From assembly GCF_900114765.1 (NCBI RefSeq), contig NZ_FOUD01000013.1, positions 62,001 to 126,000 on the forward strand: a stretch of DNA of 64,000 bases, written 5' to 3'. The position numbers and the translations under genes are program-made. Origin of the DNA: Halopseudomonas pachastrellae (lineage in GTDB: Bacteria > Pseudomonadota > Gammaproteobacteria > Pseudomonadales > Pseudomonadaceae). Of this stretch, positions 1 to 9,205 are shown in pieces. The notes under the pieces were generated by a model that was not told the origin of the DNA, searched no databases, and saw only the letters and a program-made list of their open reading frames with translations. Position 1 is the first letter of the stretch. Each line of letters starts with the position of its first letter.

Positions 1-124
1 GGCGACGGGCCAGGCGGGCCTCCAGCACGCTGGAGAACAGCGGGTTCATCTCACGGGTGCTCAATGGCTCATCCCCAGCCCCGTTGTCGACATACACCAG
101 CTGATCACGTTGTTCGATGGACAT
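1..124 (-). CDS. 5' end of a gene running off the left edge; possible Tat-exported PhoX-like protein
   Basis: Reading leftwards from an ATG at 124 gives about 41 residues (MSIEQRDQLVYVDNG, then NPLFSSVLEARLARR) before the window ends. A GAGAGGAAGGAA stretch just upstream is a strong ribosome binding site. The pattern 'NPxFxxVLxxRLxRR' resembles the N terminus of PhoX/DUF839 phosphatases, where the twin arginine begins a Tat signal; that part lies outside the window, so the identity is a guess. It is read in the same direction as the hybrid kinase behind it, 168 bp away. Confidence 0.5.
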   Translation of the reverse strand, partial: MSIEQRDQLVYVDNGAGDEPLSTREMNPLFSSVLEARLARR

Positions 125-292
125 CGATTCCTTCCTCTCAGGTTTTTGGTTTGTTGTAAAAACCCAAACAGGATGGCGAGCAAAAATGACAGCACGACCC
201 GAAAGCCATGAAGCTTTTATGGTGGTTGGCAGACATTGGGGTGACAGGCAGATAACAGGCGCGAACGCTTCTTTAACGCAGGCCGAAGACGG

Positions 293-2032
293 TCAGCGAC
301 GCGGGGAAAGCAAGGTATCCAGTGAAGCGCGCAGCTTGCCCGCCTTGATCGGCTTGTTGAGCACCGAAACGCCCAGCGCACGCGCGCCCTGGCGACAATC
401 TTCGGTACGATCGGCGGTAATCATCAGCGCAGGCAGGTCCTCACCAAATTGCGCACGCAACGCCGCCAGCGCCTGAAGCCCCGTGCGGCCGCCGTCCAGA
501 TGGTAGTCGACCAGCGCCAGATCCGGCGCTCGCCCCTGCAGGCAACTTAGCGCCTGCTCATGGTCTGCGGCGGTCAGCACATCGGCGCCCCACTGCTGCA
601 GCAGGCCCTGCATGCTCTGCAGCACCATCTGCTCGTTATCGATCACCAACAGACGGCGCCCCTGCAACGGCACCGCCAAGTGCGCGCCCAGACTACTGCG
701 CTGCTGCGTGGCCAGCGGCTGCCGGGCCAAAGGCACACGCACGCTGAACACAGAACCGCGCCCAAGCCGCGAGCGCACCTGTACCTCGACCTTGAGCAGG
801 CGCGAGATGCGCTCGACAATCGCCAGCCCCAGCCCTACGCCGCGACGTTGCCCGGGGCGGCCGATGTCGAGCTGGTTGAACTCCTGAAAAATCTGCCGAA
901 AGTGCGCCCGGTCAATACCGCGCCCGGTATCCCACACCTCAATCCACAGATCCCTGCCACGCCGCCGGCAGCCCACCAGAACGCCACCGCACTCGGTATA
1001 GCGAATGGCGTTGCTGATGAAGTTGCGCAGAATGCGGCTCAAAAGACGAAAGTCCGTGTGCACAGCGTGCGCGCAGGTACGACCGCGCAGGCTCACGCCA
1101 GCAGCTTCGGCCACACTGCCAAACTCGCTCAGTAACGGCTGCAGCAACTCATTTACGCTGCAATCGCTGTACTCGGGCTTAAGGTTGGGCTGATCCAGAC
1201 GCGAGATATCCAGCAGGTCACTGAGCATATCCTCCGCACTTTCCAGCGCCGTGTGTGACCGTTCCACCAACAGCCGTGCGCTATCGGGCAAGGCAACATC
1301 GCCCAGGGTGGCCATTAGCAGGCGCGCCGCATTCAGCGGTTGCAGCAGGTCGTGGCTGGCGGCAGCGAGGTAACGATCCTTACTGCGGTTGGCCTGCTCG
1401 GCGGCATCGCGCGCCTTACGTAGCTCACCCTGGGTACGCTCGTGCTCGATGATCTCGTAGCGCAGGCTTTCGTTCAGCCCCTCCAGCTCATGAGTGCGCT
1501 GTTGCACCCGCTGCTCCAGCTCATCGTTAAGTTGCTGCATGGCCAGCTGCGCCTGCTTGCGCTCGGTCACGTCGGCCACAAAGGCCTCGATCACGTGGTC
1601 GTTGGCATCGGGGCGCAGCAGAATATTCATGCGCACGTCCATCACAGAGCCGTCGGCCCGCGCGAGCCGGGTCTCGTAGCCGGTCAGTTCGCCCTTGCGC
1701 AGCAACTGTTGACGGATACACTGAAACTCAGACTCGCCGCCAATAAAGAACTGCCCACCCAAGGAGCCGCGCGCGGCCACCAGCTCGGCCGCCGACTGGT
1801 AGCCCAGCATGCGCGCCAGCGACCGGTTGGCCGTGCTCAAACCGCTTGCCAGACTGGCCTGAAAGATCCCGTGCACCGCGTTCTCGAACAACCACTTGTA
1901 GCGATTGCGCTCGGCCTCCAGCTCCTCCAGCCGGGCCAGCAGCTCAGGGTAGTAGCTCTTGCGCGAAGACTGCGACCCCAGCCCGAGCAGCCCGGTGAGT
2001 ACATCCCGGCGCGGGTCAGAGGGCCTCGGCAT
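293..2032 (-). CDS. PAS-containing hybrid histidine kinase (ErcS-like) next to ercA
   Basis: A cytoplasmic hybrid sensor kinase of about 579 residues with no membrane segments. A PAS domain lies at roughly residues 45-160, then a coiled coil, a HisKA phosphoacceptor (SHDLLQPLNA, His near 225), an HATPase domain (NFISNAIRYT, DTGRGI, GVGLGLAIV) and a C-terminal receiver with its acceptor Asp in LVDYHLDGG and the conserved Lys in LNKP. P. aeruginosa carries ErcS next to ErcA in its ethanol-oxidation cascade, and this gene overlaps ercA here. I chose the ATG at 2032 because GAGG sits 6 nt upstream; another ATG at 2047 has no good ribosome site. It resembles the kinase at 56616-59192 in the HisKA and receiver parts. 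The signal sensed is unknown. Confidence 0.85.
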   Translation of the reverse strand: MPRPSDPRRDVLTGLLGLGSQSSRKSYYPELLARLEELEAERNRYKWLFENAVHGIFQASLASGLSTANRSLARMLGYQSAAELVAARGSLGGQFFIGGESEFQCIRQQLLRKGELTGYETRLARADGSVMDVRMNILLRPDANDHVIEAFVADVTERKQAQLAMQQLNDELEQRVQQRTHELEGLNESLRYEIIEHERTQGELRKARDAAEQANRSKDRYLAAASHDLLQPLNAARLLMATLGDVALPDSARLLVERSHTALESAEDMLSDLLDISRLDQPNLKPEYSDCSVNELLQPLLSEFGSVAEAAGVSLRGRTCAHAVHTDFRLLSRILRNFISNAIRYTECGGVLVGCRRRGRDLWIEVWDTGRGIDRAHFRQIFQEFNQLDIGRPGQRRGVGLGLAIVERISRLLKVEVQVRSRLGRGSVFSVRVPLARQPLATQQRSSLGAHLAVPLQGRRLLVIDNEQMVLQSMQGLLQQWGADVLTAADHEQALSCLQGRAPDLALVDYHLDGGRTGLQALAALRAQFGEDLPALMITADRTEDCRQGARALGVSVLNKPIKAGKLRASLDTLLSPRR

Positions 2033-3179
2033 AGACGACCTCGACATCCTGCAGACTGGACTCGCGCGGGTTGGTCAGAATGCACGGGTCATCCATCGCG
2101 TGCAGCGACAGGGTGCGCAGATCACTGGTGCTTACCCCGTGCATGCGCAGACTCTGATGGAACCCCATGGCCTGCTTCAGATCGATCAGATGCTGGATCA
2201 GGCGCGCGCGTATCTGCGGTGTGGTCAGCCCGCGGGTGTCGATATCCAGCGCATTGGCGATCACCTTGAAGCGCTCCGGCGCGGCGTCAAAGTTAAAGGC
2301 CACCACGTGTTCAACCAGAATGGCGTTGCACAGCCCGTGCGGCAGGTCGAGAAAGCCACCCAGACTGTGCGACATGGCGTGCACAGCGCCCAGAATGGCA
2401 TTGGAGAAGGCCAGTCCCGCCTGCAGGCTGCCCAGCATGATCTGCTCACGCACGGCCAGGTCCTGCGGGTTGCGCATCATATGGACCAGATTGGCGTTGA
2501 GCAGGCGCATGGCCTCAAGCGCGTGGGCATCGGTCATCGGCCCGCTGCCGGTCGATACAAAAGCCTCAATGGCATGCACCATGGCGTCGATACCGGTGCA
2601 GGCCGACAGAAAGGTGTCCATGGTGGAGGTGGTTTCCGGGTCGATCAGCGACACATCCGGCACCACCGCCTTGCTGATGATCGAGAACTTCACCTTCTCT
2701 TGCTGATCGGAAATGATCACAAACTGGGATACGTCGGCCGAGGTGCCGGCGGTGGTTGGAATGCAGATTAGCGGAGGGATAGGCGCACGAATGGTATCCA
2801 CGCCTTCAAACTCGAGAATGTGGCGATCATGTGCCACCGCAATGCCAATGGCCTTGGCGCAATCAATCGGGCTGCCGCCGCCAATCGCCACAATCACGTT
2901 GCAGCCAGCAGCGCGGTATACCTCAGCGCCGTGCATCACCTCTTCGGTACGCGGGTTGGCCGACACCTGGGTAAAGAGCACGTAGTCGATGCCCTGCGCC
3001 TGCAGGCTCTGCTCCACATCGACTACCCAGCCTGCGGCCTGCACGCCCGGATCAGACACCAGCAACACCTTGCGGGCGCCAAAAGTGGAGGCGTAATTGG
3101 CAACAGTTTTGCGCGATCCGGCGCCGAAAATGATCTCTGGCGTAACAAACTTGCGCAATTGGCTGACATCGTAGGACAT
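2016..3179 (-). CDS. ercA: Iron-containing alcohol dehydrogenase, ErcA
   Basis: A 387-residue group III (iron-type) alcohol dehydrogenase. Visible are the NAD-binding GGGSPIDCAKAI segment, the TAGTSADVSQF segment and the metal-binding histidine region HAMSHSLGGFLDLPHG. In P. aeruginosa ErcA is needed for ethanol growth and acts in signalling rather than bulk oxidation; that role is transferred from the family. Its 3' end overlaps the following hybrid kinase by 17 bp, so the two are probably one operon. The gene is divergent from the NosR-like gene, and the shared promoter region carries one copy of a dyad motif found at other promoters of this regulon. Confidence 0.9.
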   Translation of the reverse strand: MSYDVSQLRKFVTPEIIFGAGSRKTVANYASTFGARKVLLVSDPGVQAAGWVVDVEQSLQAQGIDYVLFTQVSANPRTEEVMHGAEVYRAAGCNVIVAIGGGSPIDCAKAIGIAVAHDRHILEFEGVDTIRAPIPPLICIPTTAGTSADVSQFVIISDQQEKVKFSIISKAVVPDVSLIDPETTSTMDTFLSACTGIDAMVHAIEAFVSTGSGPMTDAHALEAMRLLNANLVHMMRNPQDLAVREQIMLGSLQAGLAFSNAILGAVHAMSHSLGGFLDLPHGLCNAILVEHVVAFNFDAAPERFKVIANALDIDTRGLTTPQIRARLIQHLIDLKQAMGFHQSLRMHGVSTSDLRTLSLHAMDDPCILTNPRESSLQDVEVVYAEAL

Positions 3180-3299
3180 GCTCTGGCATCCGCGTTGTTG
3201 TTTTAATGCTGTGGGCTCGACAGGGCGCTGCAGAGCGGCACAGGCGGTCCCGGCAGACTACCCCAAAGTGGCTCGCTTTATAAGCCGCCCAAGCGCGAA

Positions 3300-3316
3300 C
3301 TAAGACTGAAGTAGCA
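3300..3316 (-). promoter_or_regulatory. Candidate regulon operator, copy A
   Basis: On the minus strand this reads TGCTACTTCAGTCTTAG. Its first twelve bases are identical to the site before the FIST gene at 60416. It lies in the ercA/NosR-like divergent promoter, 121 bp from the ercA start and 81 bp from the other. The dyad TACT-TC-AGT is imperfect in its last base here. Confidence 0.4.
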
Positions 3317-3396
3317 ACGGCTCAGCCCCTAAGTTGCATGGCTCCGCCACCCCACTGCTCGCCAGCATGGAGACACAACAACAAGGATGATTCGCC

Positions 3397-5529
3397 ATGT
3401 CTGTGCGCCGCCAATCGGCCCGCCACCTCCTGCTGGCCTGCCTGCTATCTCTGCTCAGCTCCGCTCTGCATGCCGAGGGCCAGGAGACGGCTGACTGGCA
3501 GACCGCGGTGCAGCAACTGTTTCCCAGTGCCACCCGCCTGGTCGAGAAGCAGGGCTCGCCGCCGGTTTATCAGGCCTTTCAGCTCGACCAGCTGCTCGGC
3601 TATGCCTTTGAATCTACCGACTACTCCAGCCTGCAGGGCTTTTCCGGCAAACCCATTCGGCTGCTGATCGGCATGACGCCGGACGGCAAGCTGACCGGCG
3701 TCAAGGTACAGGAACACCACGAACCGGTGTTTCTGCACGGCCTCGGTGAGCAATCGCTATTTGACTTTACTGATCAATACGCCGGTCGCAATATCGCCAC
3801 CCCCATCGTGGTTGGCAGCATTCACGGCGGCAGTGTCGACGGCTCTGCGGTCGACTACATCGATGGCGTCAGCAAGGCTACCGTTTCGGTGGTGATCCTT
3901 AACGAGACGGTCTTGCAGTCGGCCATGACGGTCGCGCGGGCGCTGCTGCCCGATTTCGCCCAGGGCCCACAAGCCATCGCTCGCCCCGAGCTGTTCGAGC
4001 CGCTCGACTGGCCGCAGTTACGCCAGCGCGGGCTGCTGCAGCATTGGGTGCTTGAGGGCGCGGCAGTCGAAAGCGCTCTGGGCAGCAGCCTGGTGCTGTA
4101 TCCGGGCTTTGCAGCGGATGCCGAGCTGCCGTTCAGCGAGCTGTACTTTGCTTACCTGAACACGCCCATGACCGGGCGCAACCTGCTCGGCGCGGACGCC
4201 TTCGACAACTTGCAGAGCCAGCTGCTGCCGGGCGAGCAGGCCATATTGGTCGTCTCGCGCGGACAATATCCCCATGTGCCGGAGGACTTCATCCCCGCCA
4301 CCGCGCCCAGCCGCATCAACCTGTTGCAGCACGGCAAGGCGATCGAGCTGCACGACATGGACTTCAACAACGGGATGCTGCTGTCGCTGCTGACCTTGCC
4401 AGCGGGTGACTGGCACGCCAACATTTTCCGCATCAAGACCCACGCCGCCTTCAACCCGGTGGACCCGGCCGCACTGCAGCTCAACGTCACCCTGCGTCGC
4501 AACCCGCTCAGCGAGCAGCAAACTCACTTTGAGCAGGCACTGACGCTGGAGCCGGATCTGTTCGAGGTGCAGGCCGTAGACGCTGCTCCGGCACCCAGAC
4601 CGATCTGGTTGCAGATTTGGCAGCAACGGCTCTGGCAGATTGGCGTGCTGCTGGCCTCGCTGACGCTGGTTACCGTGCTGTTTATCCGCCAGCACCGTAT
4701 CAGCCGGCACCCTGAGCGCTTCCATCTGCTGCGTGCCGGCTTCCTGCTGTTCACCCTGTTTTTTATCGGCTTCTACGCCCAGGGCCAGCTCTCGGTAGTC
4801 AATATCTTCACGCTGCTGCTCGCGCTCTGGCACGGCTTTGACATCACCGTTTTTCTGATGGACCCGGTGCTCTTCATCCTCTGGACCTTCACCTTTGTCA
4901 GCCTGTTTCTCTGGGGGCGCGGCCTGTTCTGCGGCTGGCTCTGCCCGTTCGGCGCGCTGCAGGAGATGGTCAGCTGGCTGGCGAAGAAACTGCACCTGCG
5001 CCAGTGGAAAATCAGCGAACGCTGGCACCACCGCCTGCAGTGGCTCAAGTACGGGATTCTGATCGGCCTGATACCGACTGCCTTTTACTCACTGACACTG
5101 GCCGAGCGGCTGGCCGAGGTGGAGCCGTTCAAAACCTCGATAACGCTGGTGTTCGTTCGCAGTTGGCCGTTCGTGCTCTACGCCGTGCTGCTATTGGGCG
5201 TTGGCCTGTTCGTGCACAAGTTCTACTGCCGCTATGTGTGTCCGCTCGGCGCCGGGCTGGCGATCCTCGGCAGGCTGCGGCTGTTCTCCTGGCTGACGCG
5301 CATCAAAGCCTGCGGCCAACCCTGCCAGCACTGCCACAACAAATGCGAGATCGGCGCCATCAAGCGCAGTGGCGCCATCGACTACGACGAGTGCATCCAG
5401 TGCCTGGAATGCATCGTGATTCTGAACAACGAGGATCAGTGCGTGGACGCCATCCGCGCACGCAAGCAGGCCGCGCGAGCCAAGCGCGCCGACAATGTCA
5501 TCGTCAGCGACTGGGCACCCCAGCGCTAA
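3397..5529 (+). CDS. NosR/NirI-type FMN- and [4Fe-4S]-binding membrane protein
   Basis: A 710-residue protein built like NosR. A signal-like hydrophobic N terminus (ending near ALHA) is followed by a periplasmic FMN-binding domain; SKATVS (Thr near 162) fits the covalent flavin attachment site. Five or six membrane helices run from about residue 410 to 630. Two polyferredoxin-type motifs, CGWLCPFG and CRYVCPLG, face the cytoplasm, and Cys-rich ferredoxin motifs (CGQPCQHCHNKC, CIQCLEC) close the C terminus. NosR family members pass electrons to or regulate nitrous oxide reductase, but no nos genes are nearby. The neighbours are ercA and a cupin, so here it may feed electrons to a periplasmic or quinoprotein process; that is inference. 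The start is supported by AAGGA 9 nt upstream. Confidence 0.8.
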   Translation: MSVRRQSARHLLLACLLSLLSSALHAEGQETADWQTAVQQLFPSATRLVEKQGSPPVYQAFQLDQLLGYAFESTDYSSLQGFSGKPIRLLIGMTPDGKLTGVKVQEHHEPVFLHGLGEQSLFDFTDQYAGRNIATPIVVGSIHGGSVDGSAVDYIDGVSKATVSVVILNETVLQSAMTVARALLPDFAQGPQAIARPELFEPLDWPQLRQRGLLQHWVLEGAAVESALGSSLVLYPGFAADAELPFSELYFAYLNTPMTGRNLLGADAFDNLQSQLLPGEQAILVVSRGQYPHVPEDFIPATAPSRINLLQHGKAIELHDMDFNNGMLLSLLTLPAGDWHANIFRIKTHAAFNPVDPAALQLNVTLRRNPLSEQQTHFEQALTLEPDLFEVQAVDAAPAPRPIWLQIWQQRLWQIGVLLASLTLVTVLFIRQHRISRHPERFHLLRAGFLLFTLFFIGFYAQGQLSVVNIFTLLLALWHGFDITVFLMDPVLFILWTFTFVSLFLWGRGLFCGWLCPFGALQEMVSWLAKKLHLRQWKISERWHHRLQWLKYGILIGLIPTAFYSLTLAERLAEVEPFKTSITLVFVRSWPFVLYAVLLLGVGLFVHKFYCRYVCPLGAGLAILGRLRLFSWLTRIKACGQPCQHCHNKCEIGAIKRSGAIDYDECIQCLECIVILNNEDQCVDAIRARKQAARAKRADNVIVSDWAPQR

Positions 5530-5562
5530 ACCAGCAGCACCACAACAACAAAGGACGTCACC

Positions 5563-5991
5563 GTGAAAAATCTGGGCTTAGGTCATATCCAATGGAACCA
5601 ACTACCCGGCTTCGACAACTTCGACTACTGCGTACTGAGTGTCGACCGCCCGAACAAGCTGGTCGATGTGCTGTTCCACTTCCACGAGAACGACCCGATC
5701 GTGCTGCACCGCCACTGCGCGGTAAACCACACCTTTGTGATCAGTGGCGAGCACCGCCTGTTTCACGCCAACGGTGACCTCAAGGAAGTTCGCCCCACCG
5801 GCAGCTATACCATCAGCCAGCCGGACACTACCCCGCACCGCGAATGCGGCGGCGAAGGCGGCACCCTGGTGCTGTTCAGTATTCGCGGCACCGAGGGCGT
5901 CATGTACGAGATTCTGGATGATCAGGAGAACCTGATTGCCGTGCTCGACATGGATACCTTTGCGGCGTTGCACGCAGCAAACGCGTTGTAA
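5563..5991 (+). CDS. Small single-domain cupin protein
   Basis: A 142-residue cytoplasmic protein starting at GTG with AAAGGA upstream. It shows one cupin fold: a first motif with HFHENDPIVLHRHCAVNHTF, a glycine turn, then a second motif around TTPHRECGGEGG. The histidines could hold a metal. It follows the NosR-like gene by 33 bp and probably shares its transcript. The substrate is unknown. ChrR-like sensory cupins are one alternative, but no partner sigma factor is visible. Confidence 0.7.
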   Translation: MKNLGLGHIQWNQLPGFDNFDYCVLSVDRPNKLVDVLFHFHENDPIVLHRHCAVNHTFVISGEHRLFHANGDLKEVRPTGSYTISQPDTTPHRECGGEGGTLVLFSIRGTEGVMYEILDDQENLIAVLDMDTFAALHAANAL

Positions 5992-6077
5992 CACATTGAC
6001 CGGGGCCAGCAGAGCACCGCGCTTGAGCCCTCCCCCGTGGCTGCTAGAATGCTGGCTTTTCAAGGGAGAGAGTCGGC

Positions 6078-6374
6078 ATGCCCGCTAAGCAAGCTCAGGT
6101 CAGCACCACCCACGCCAGCCGTTACATCAAACGGCTGTGCAAGCACTTTGCCCACAAGGTGGAGTCCACCTGGGACGAGCAGCAGGGTGTGACCGACTTT
6201 CCGTTCGGCCGCTGCGTCATGCAGGCCGATGGTGCGCAACTGGCGCTGCACTGCACAGCCGATGATGACACTCAGCTTGAGCGCGTGTGCTGGGTGGTAA
6301 CCGACCACCTGGAGCGCTTCTCGGTGGCGGTGGAGCAAGGCGATGCCTTGAGTGTGGAATGGCAGGCGGCCTGA
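6078..6374 (+). CDS. DUF2218 family protein
   Basis: A 98-residue soluble protein with a clear GGGAGAG ribosome site. The sequence around TTHASRYIKRLCKHFAHKVE and FPFGRCVM matches the DUF2218 family, which often sits beside siderophore or iron genes. That fits the convergent iron-uptake operon that begins just downstream. No biochemical function is established for the family. Confidence 0.75.
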   Translation: MPAKQAQVSTTHASRYIKRLCKHFAHKVESTWDEQQGVTDFPFGRCVMQADGAQLALHCTADDDTQLERVCWVVTDHLERFSVAVEQGDALSVEWQAA

Positions 6375-6383
6375 GCCGCCTGC
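6362..6383 (+). terminator. Hairpin over the DUF2218 stop codon
   Basis: GCAGGCGGC, loop CTGA, GCCGCCTGC forms a perfect 9-bp stem that includes the stop codon of the upstream gene. It lies between convergent genes and is followed by only a short A/T stretch, so it may work as a bidirectional terminator. No long T-run is present. Confidence 0.45.
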
Positions 6384-6401
6384 ACTGTCAAAACCTGAGG
6401 G

Positions 6402-7319
6402 TTATTGACGCGCGCTGGCCTTGATCAGGTTTTCGACGTCATCAATCACTTGCATGGCGGCCAACGGACCACCCACCGACGTCCACAGCGAGCCGTCTAC
6501 CGCTGCCATCTGGCCCGCCTTGACCGCGCCCAGCTGCTGAAATGCCGGCGTATCACGCGCCTGATTCAGTGCCTCGGCGGCCTCACCGGTGCCCGCCAGG
6601 GTGCCCACCACCAGCCAGTCCGCATCCAGCAGATCCAGCGACTCCAGACTCAGGGCCTGTGAATGGGTGAAGCCGGGCTGGCGCTGCTGCTCGGGGCGTA
6701 CAAAGCCCAGCTCCTTGACGATCTGGCTGGCGAAGGAGTCCTCCAGCATGTACACCGGCCCCTTGGGGTTCCAACGCACAATGCTCATGGTCTGGCCCTG
6801 CTCAGCAGCCAGCGCTTCACGCGCCTGCTGTACCCGAGTCTGGTAGCTGGCGGTAAAGGCATCAGCGGCCTCCGGCTCGCCCAGTACGTTGGCGATCAGC
6901 TGCAGGCTGTCCTGCCAGGGCTCGCCCGGTTTGGCCGTTACTACTGTCGGCGCAATGGCGCGATACAGCTCCAGCGTCTCGGGGCGGTCGGTGGCGGTGA
7001 GAATCAGGTCGGGCTGCAGTTCCAGCAGCAACTCGGTGTTAACGTTGCCCAGATCACCAATAATGTCGATCTGCGGCGCACGCTCGCTCAGATAGCCAGG
7101 CACGCCGTTTTGTCCGCGGCCGTTAACCGTGCCAACCGGCGTTTTACCCAACGCCAGCATGGCGTCCAGATCCAGTTCGCTGAGCGCCACAACGCGCTGG
7201 GGTTGATCGGGAACATCGACCGTCTCGCCATAGGCATCGGTCACGCTACGGGCCTGGGCCGGCAGCGCACAAAGCAGCAGGGTCGCTGCGGCAACAAAAC
7301 CCTTGAGCAGATCAGACAT
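6402..7319 (-). CDS. Iron-siderophore ABC transporter, periplasmic binding protein (FecB/FatB type)
   Basis: About 305 residues with a Sec signal peptide (MSDLLKGFVAAATLLLCALPAQA) and a class III periplasmic-binding fold: QPQRVVALSELDLDAMLALG at the N terminus, PDLILTATD midway and TSVGGPLAAMQVIDD near the end. It captures ferric siderophore for the permease pair encoded upstream. I start it at ATG 7319, where AAGGAG is well placed; the upstream in-frame ATG at 7415 would bury the signal peptide. Its first bases overlap the end of the ATPase gene by 8 bp, so it is the last gene of the uptake operon. Confidence 0.88.
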   Translation of the reverse strand: MSDLLKGFVAAATLLLCALPAQARSVTDAYGETVDVPDQPQRVVALSELDLDAMLALGKTPVGTVNGRGQNGVPGYLSERAPQIDIIGDLGNVNTELLLELQPDLILTATDRPETLELYRAIAPTVVTAKPGEPWQDSLQLIANVLGEPEAADAFTASYQTRVQQAREALAAEQGQTMSIVRWNPKGPVYMLEDSFASQIVKELGFVRPEQQRQPGFTHSQALSLESLDLLDADWLVVGTLAGTGEAAEALNQARDTPAFQQLGAVKAGQMAAVDGSLWTSVGGPLAAMQVIDDVENLIKASARQ

Positions 7320-8145
7320 GGGGTAACTCCTTGGGGTGGGTAGGTGAAGCTGCCGCCGCAAGGCGCCGGGGCACAATGACCGGTGCGCCGTCGCCGGGGG
7401 CGGCAAGAATATCAACCTGGGTGTTGTAAAGGCGGTCGATCAGTTGCTTGCTGATGACCTCGCGGGCACTGCCAAAGGCTTGTACCTGACCCTCGGCCAT
7501 GGCGATCAACTGATCGCAATAACGGGCTGCGCAGGCCAGATCGTGCATCACGATCAGTACCGTACGACCATTGGTGGCCATGCTGTGAATGGCTTCCATA
7601 ACCTCGGTCTGGTGGCCGATATCCAGCGCGCTGGTGGGCTCATCAAGTAGCACCATCTCGGTGTTCTGCGCCATGATCATCGCCAGCCAGACACGCTGCA
7701 CCTGTCCGCCAGACAAGTCGTCCACGCTGCGCAGACGCAGCGCCTGCAGCTGCAGCGTGGCAATCGCCTCATCTACCAGCCTGCGATCTTCATCGGTCCA
7801 CTGTCGCAGCCAGCCCTGATGCGGGTGGCGGCCATACTGCACCAGTTGCTCGACGGTAATGCCGCTGGGTACTACCGGGCGCTGCGGCAGATACGCCAGT
7901 TGCCGCGCCAGTGCTCGGGTTGGCAGCCTGCCGAGTGCCTGGCCGCCCAACAGTATCTCGCCGGCCTGGGCCTTTTGCTGCGCAGCCAGCAACTTCAGCA
8001 AGGTCGACTTGCCACAGCCGTTAGGTCCAACCACACCAACCAGGCTGCCCCGTTGCAGCTCGAAAGACACATCCTGCAGGGTTGGCCGCGCGCCATTCTT
8101 ATGGCGATAGGAAAAGCTCAGATCCCGCACTCGCAACAGCGTCAT
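7312..8145 (-). CDS. Iron-siderophore ABC transporter ATPase (FecE/FepC type)
   Basis: A 277-residue ABC ATPase. Walker A is GPNGCGKST (about residue 38), the signature is LSGGQVQR, Walker B is MVLLDEPTSALD, and the switch His is in VMHDLACAARYC. These place it in the FecE/FepC iron-chelate group. The ATG at 8145 overlaps the stop of the permease gene by one base, and the listed TTG one codon earlier is unlikely. It powers import through the two FecCD permeases encoded just upstream. Confidence 0.9.
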   Translation of the reverse strand: MTLLRVRDLSFSYRHKNGARPTLQDVSFELQRGSLVGVVGPNGCGKSTLLKLLAAQQKAQAGEILLGGQALGRLPTRALARQLAYLPQRPVVPSGITVEQLVQYGRHPHQGWLRQWTDEDRRLVDEAIATLQLQALRLRSVDDLSGGQVQRVWLAMIMAQNTEMVLLDEPTSALDIGHQTEVMEAIHSMATNGRTVLIVMHDLACAARYCDQLIAMAEGQVQAFGSAREVISKQLIDRLYNTQVDILAAPGDGAPVIVPRRLAAAASPTHPKELPHV

Positions 8146-9197
8146 CAATCCACCCTCTTTCGATTCTGCAACAGCAATGCCAGCAACAGGACGCCACCCA
8201 GAATGCGTGTCATCAGCCCCGCCGGCATCTCGACCGGATCGGCCAGTACGCGCACCAGGGTGTCAGCCAGCAACAGCAGCAGCGAACCCAGCGCGGCCGC
8301 CAGCCAAACGGGTACGGGCCCTGAACGCAGCAGCCAACTGGCCAGAATGGGCGCGGCCATGCCGACAAAGATCACCGGCCCGCCAATCGCCGCGCCAAGC
8401 CCGGCAATCAGAATCGCCAGCCCCAGCAGCGCCAGCTGCACCGCGACCACCGGCACGCCCAGCCCCTGCGCGGTTGCACTGCCCAAGCGCAATACCGATA
8501 GTGCGCGCAGCAGCAGCGCGACCGGCGGCAGCAACACCAGCAGACAAAGCGCTACAGGCACCACCACGCGGTAACCCTGTCCGGCAAAGTGACCCATGGT
8601 CCACATATAAAGAGCGCTGAGGTGCGCAATCGGCTGCGATGACATGGCAAATTCCGACAGTGCCTGAAACAGCTCGGTCAGCGCGATACCGACCACAATG
8701 AACAGATAGCCCTGCTCGCCCGGTCGCCGGCAAAGGGTGAACAGACAAGCCGCTGCCAGCACCGCCCCCAACGGCGCCGCCCACCAGGGCCAGCTGCCAA
8801 CCGTCAGATACAGCGAGAAAATGACGATGGCCATGGTCGCGCCTTCGTTCACCCCGATCATGTCCGGGGTGGCCAGGCGGTTCTGCACCAGTGTCTGTAC
8901 CAGACAGCCAGACAACCCAAGCGCCGCACCAGCCAGCATCACCGCCAGCACCCGCGGCAGGCGAATCTGAAACAGCATCAGCTCGTGCATGCGCGAGCCC
9001 TGCCCTGCCAGCGTCTGCACTACCTGCGAGGCGTTCATCTGGCCCGAGCCAAGGGTCAACGCGACCACAGCGGTCAACAGCAAGACCAGCATGGCCGACC
9101 CCAGCAGCAAGGTCGCACGGCGATTGAACAGCAATGAGGTGCCACCCAGGCGCAGGCACCAGAAGCCATTGGGCGTTGCACGGGAATGATCAGCCAT
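8145..9197 (-). CDS. Iron-siderophore ABC transporter permease (FecD type)
   Basis: A 350-residue FecCD-family permease with about ten hydrophobic helices. Family signatures include RLPRVLAVMLAGAALGLSGCLVQTLVQNRLATPDMIGVNEGA and GPVIFVGMAAP. GAGG precedes the ATG. It forms a heterodimeric inner-membrane channel with the gene product at 9206-10222, fed by the binding protein and driven by the ATPase. Confidence 0.9.
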   Translation of the reverse strand: MADHSRATPNGFWCLRLGGTSLLFNRRATLLLGSAMLVLLLTAVVALTLGSGQMNASQVVQTLAGQGSRMHELMLFQIRLPRVLAVMLAGAALGLSGCLVQTLVQNRLATPDMIGVNEGATMAIVIFSLYLTVGSWPWWAAPLGAVLAAACLFTLCRRPGEQGYLFIVVGIALTELFQALSEFAMSSQPIAHLSALYMWTMGHFAGQGYRVVVPVALCLLVLLPPVALLLRALSVLRLGSATAQGLGVPVVAVQLALLGLAILIAGLGAAIGGPVIFVGMAAPILASWLLRSGPVPVWLAAALGSLLLLLADTLVRVLADPVEMPAGLMTRILGGVLLLALLLQNRKRVD

Positions 9198-9205
9198 GGG
9201 TAACC

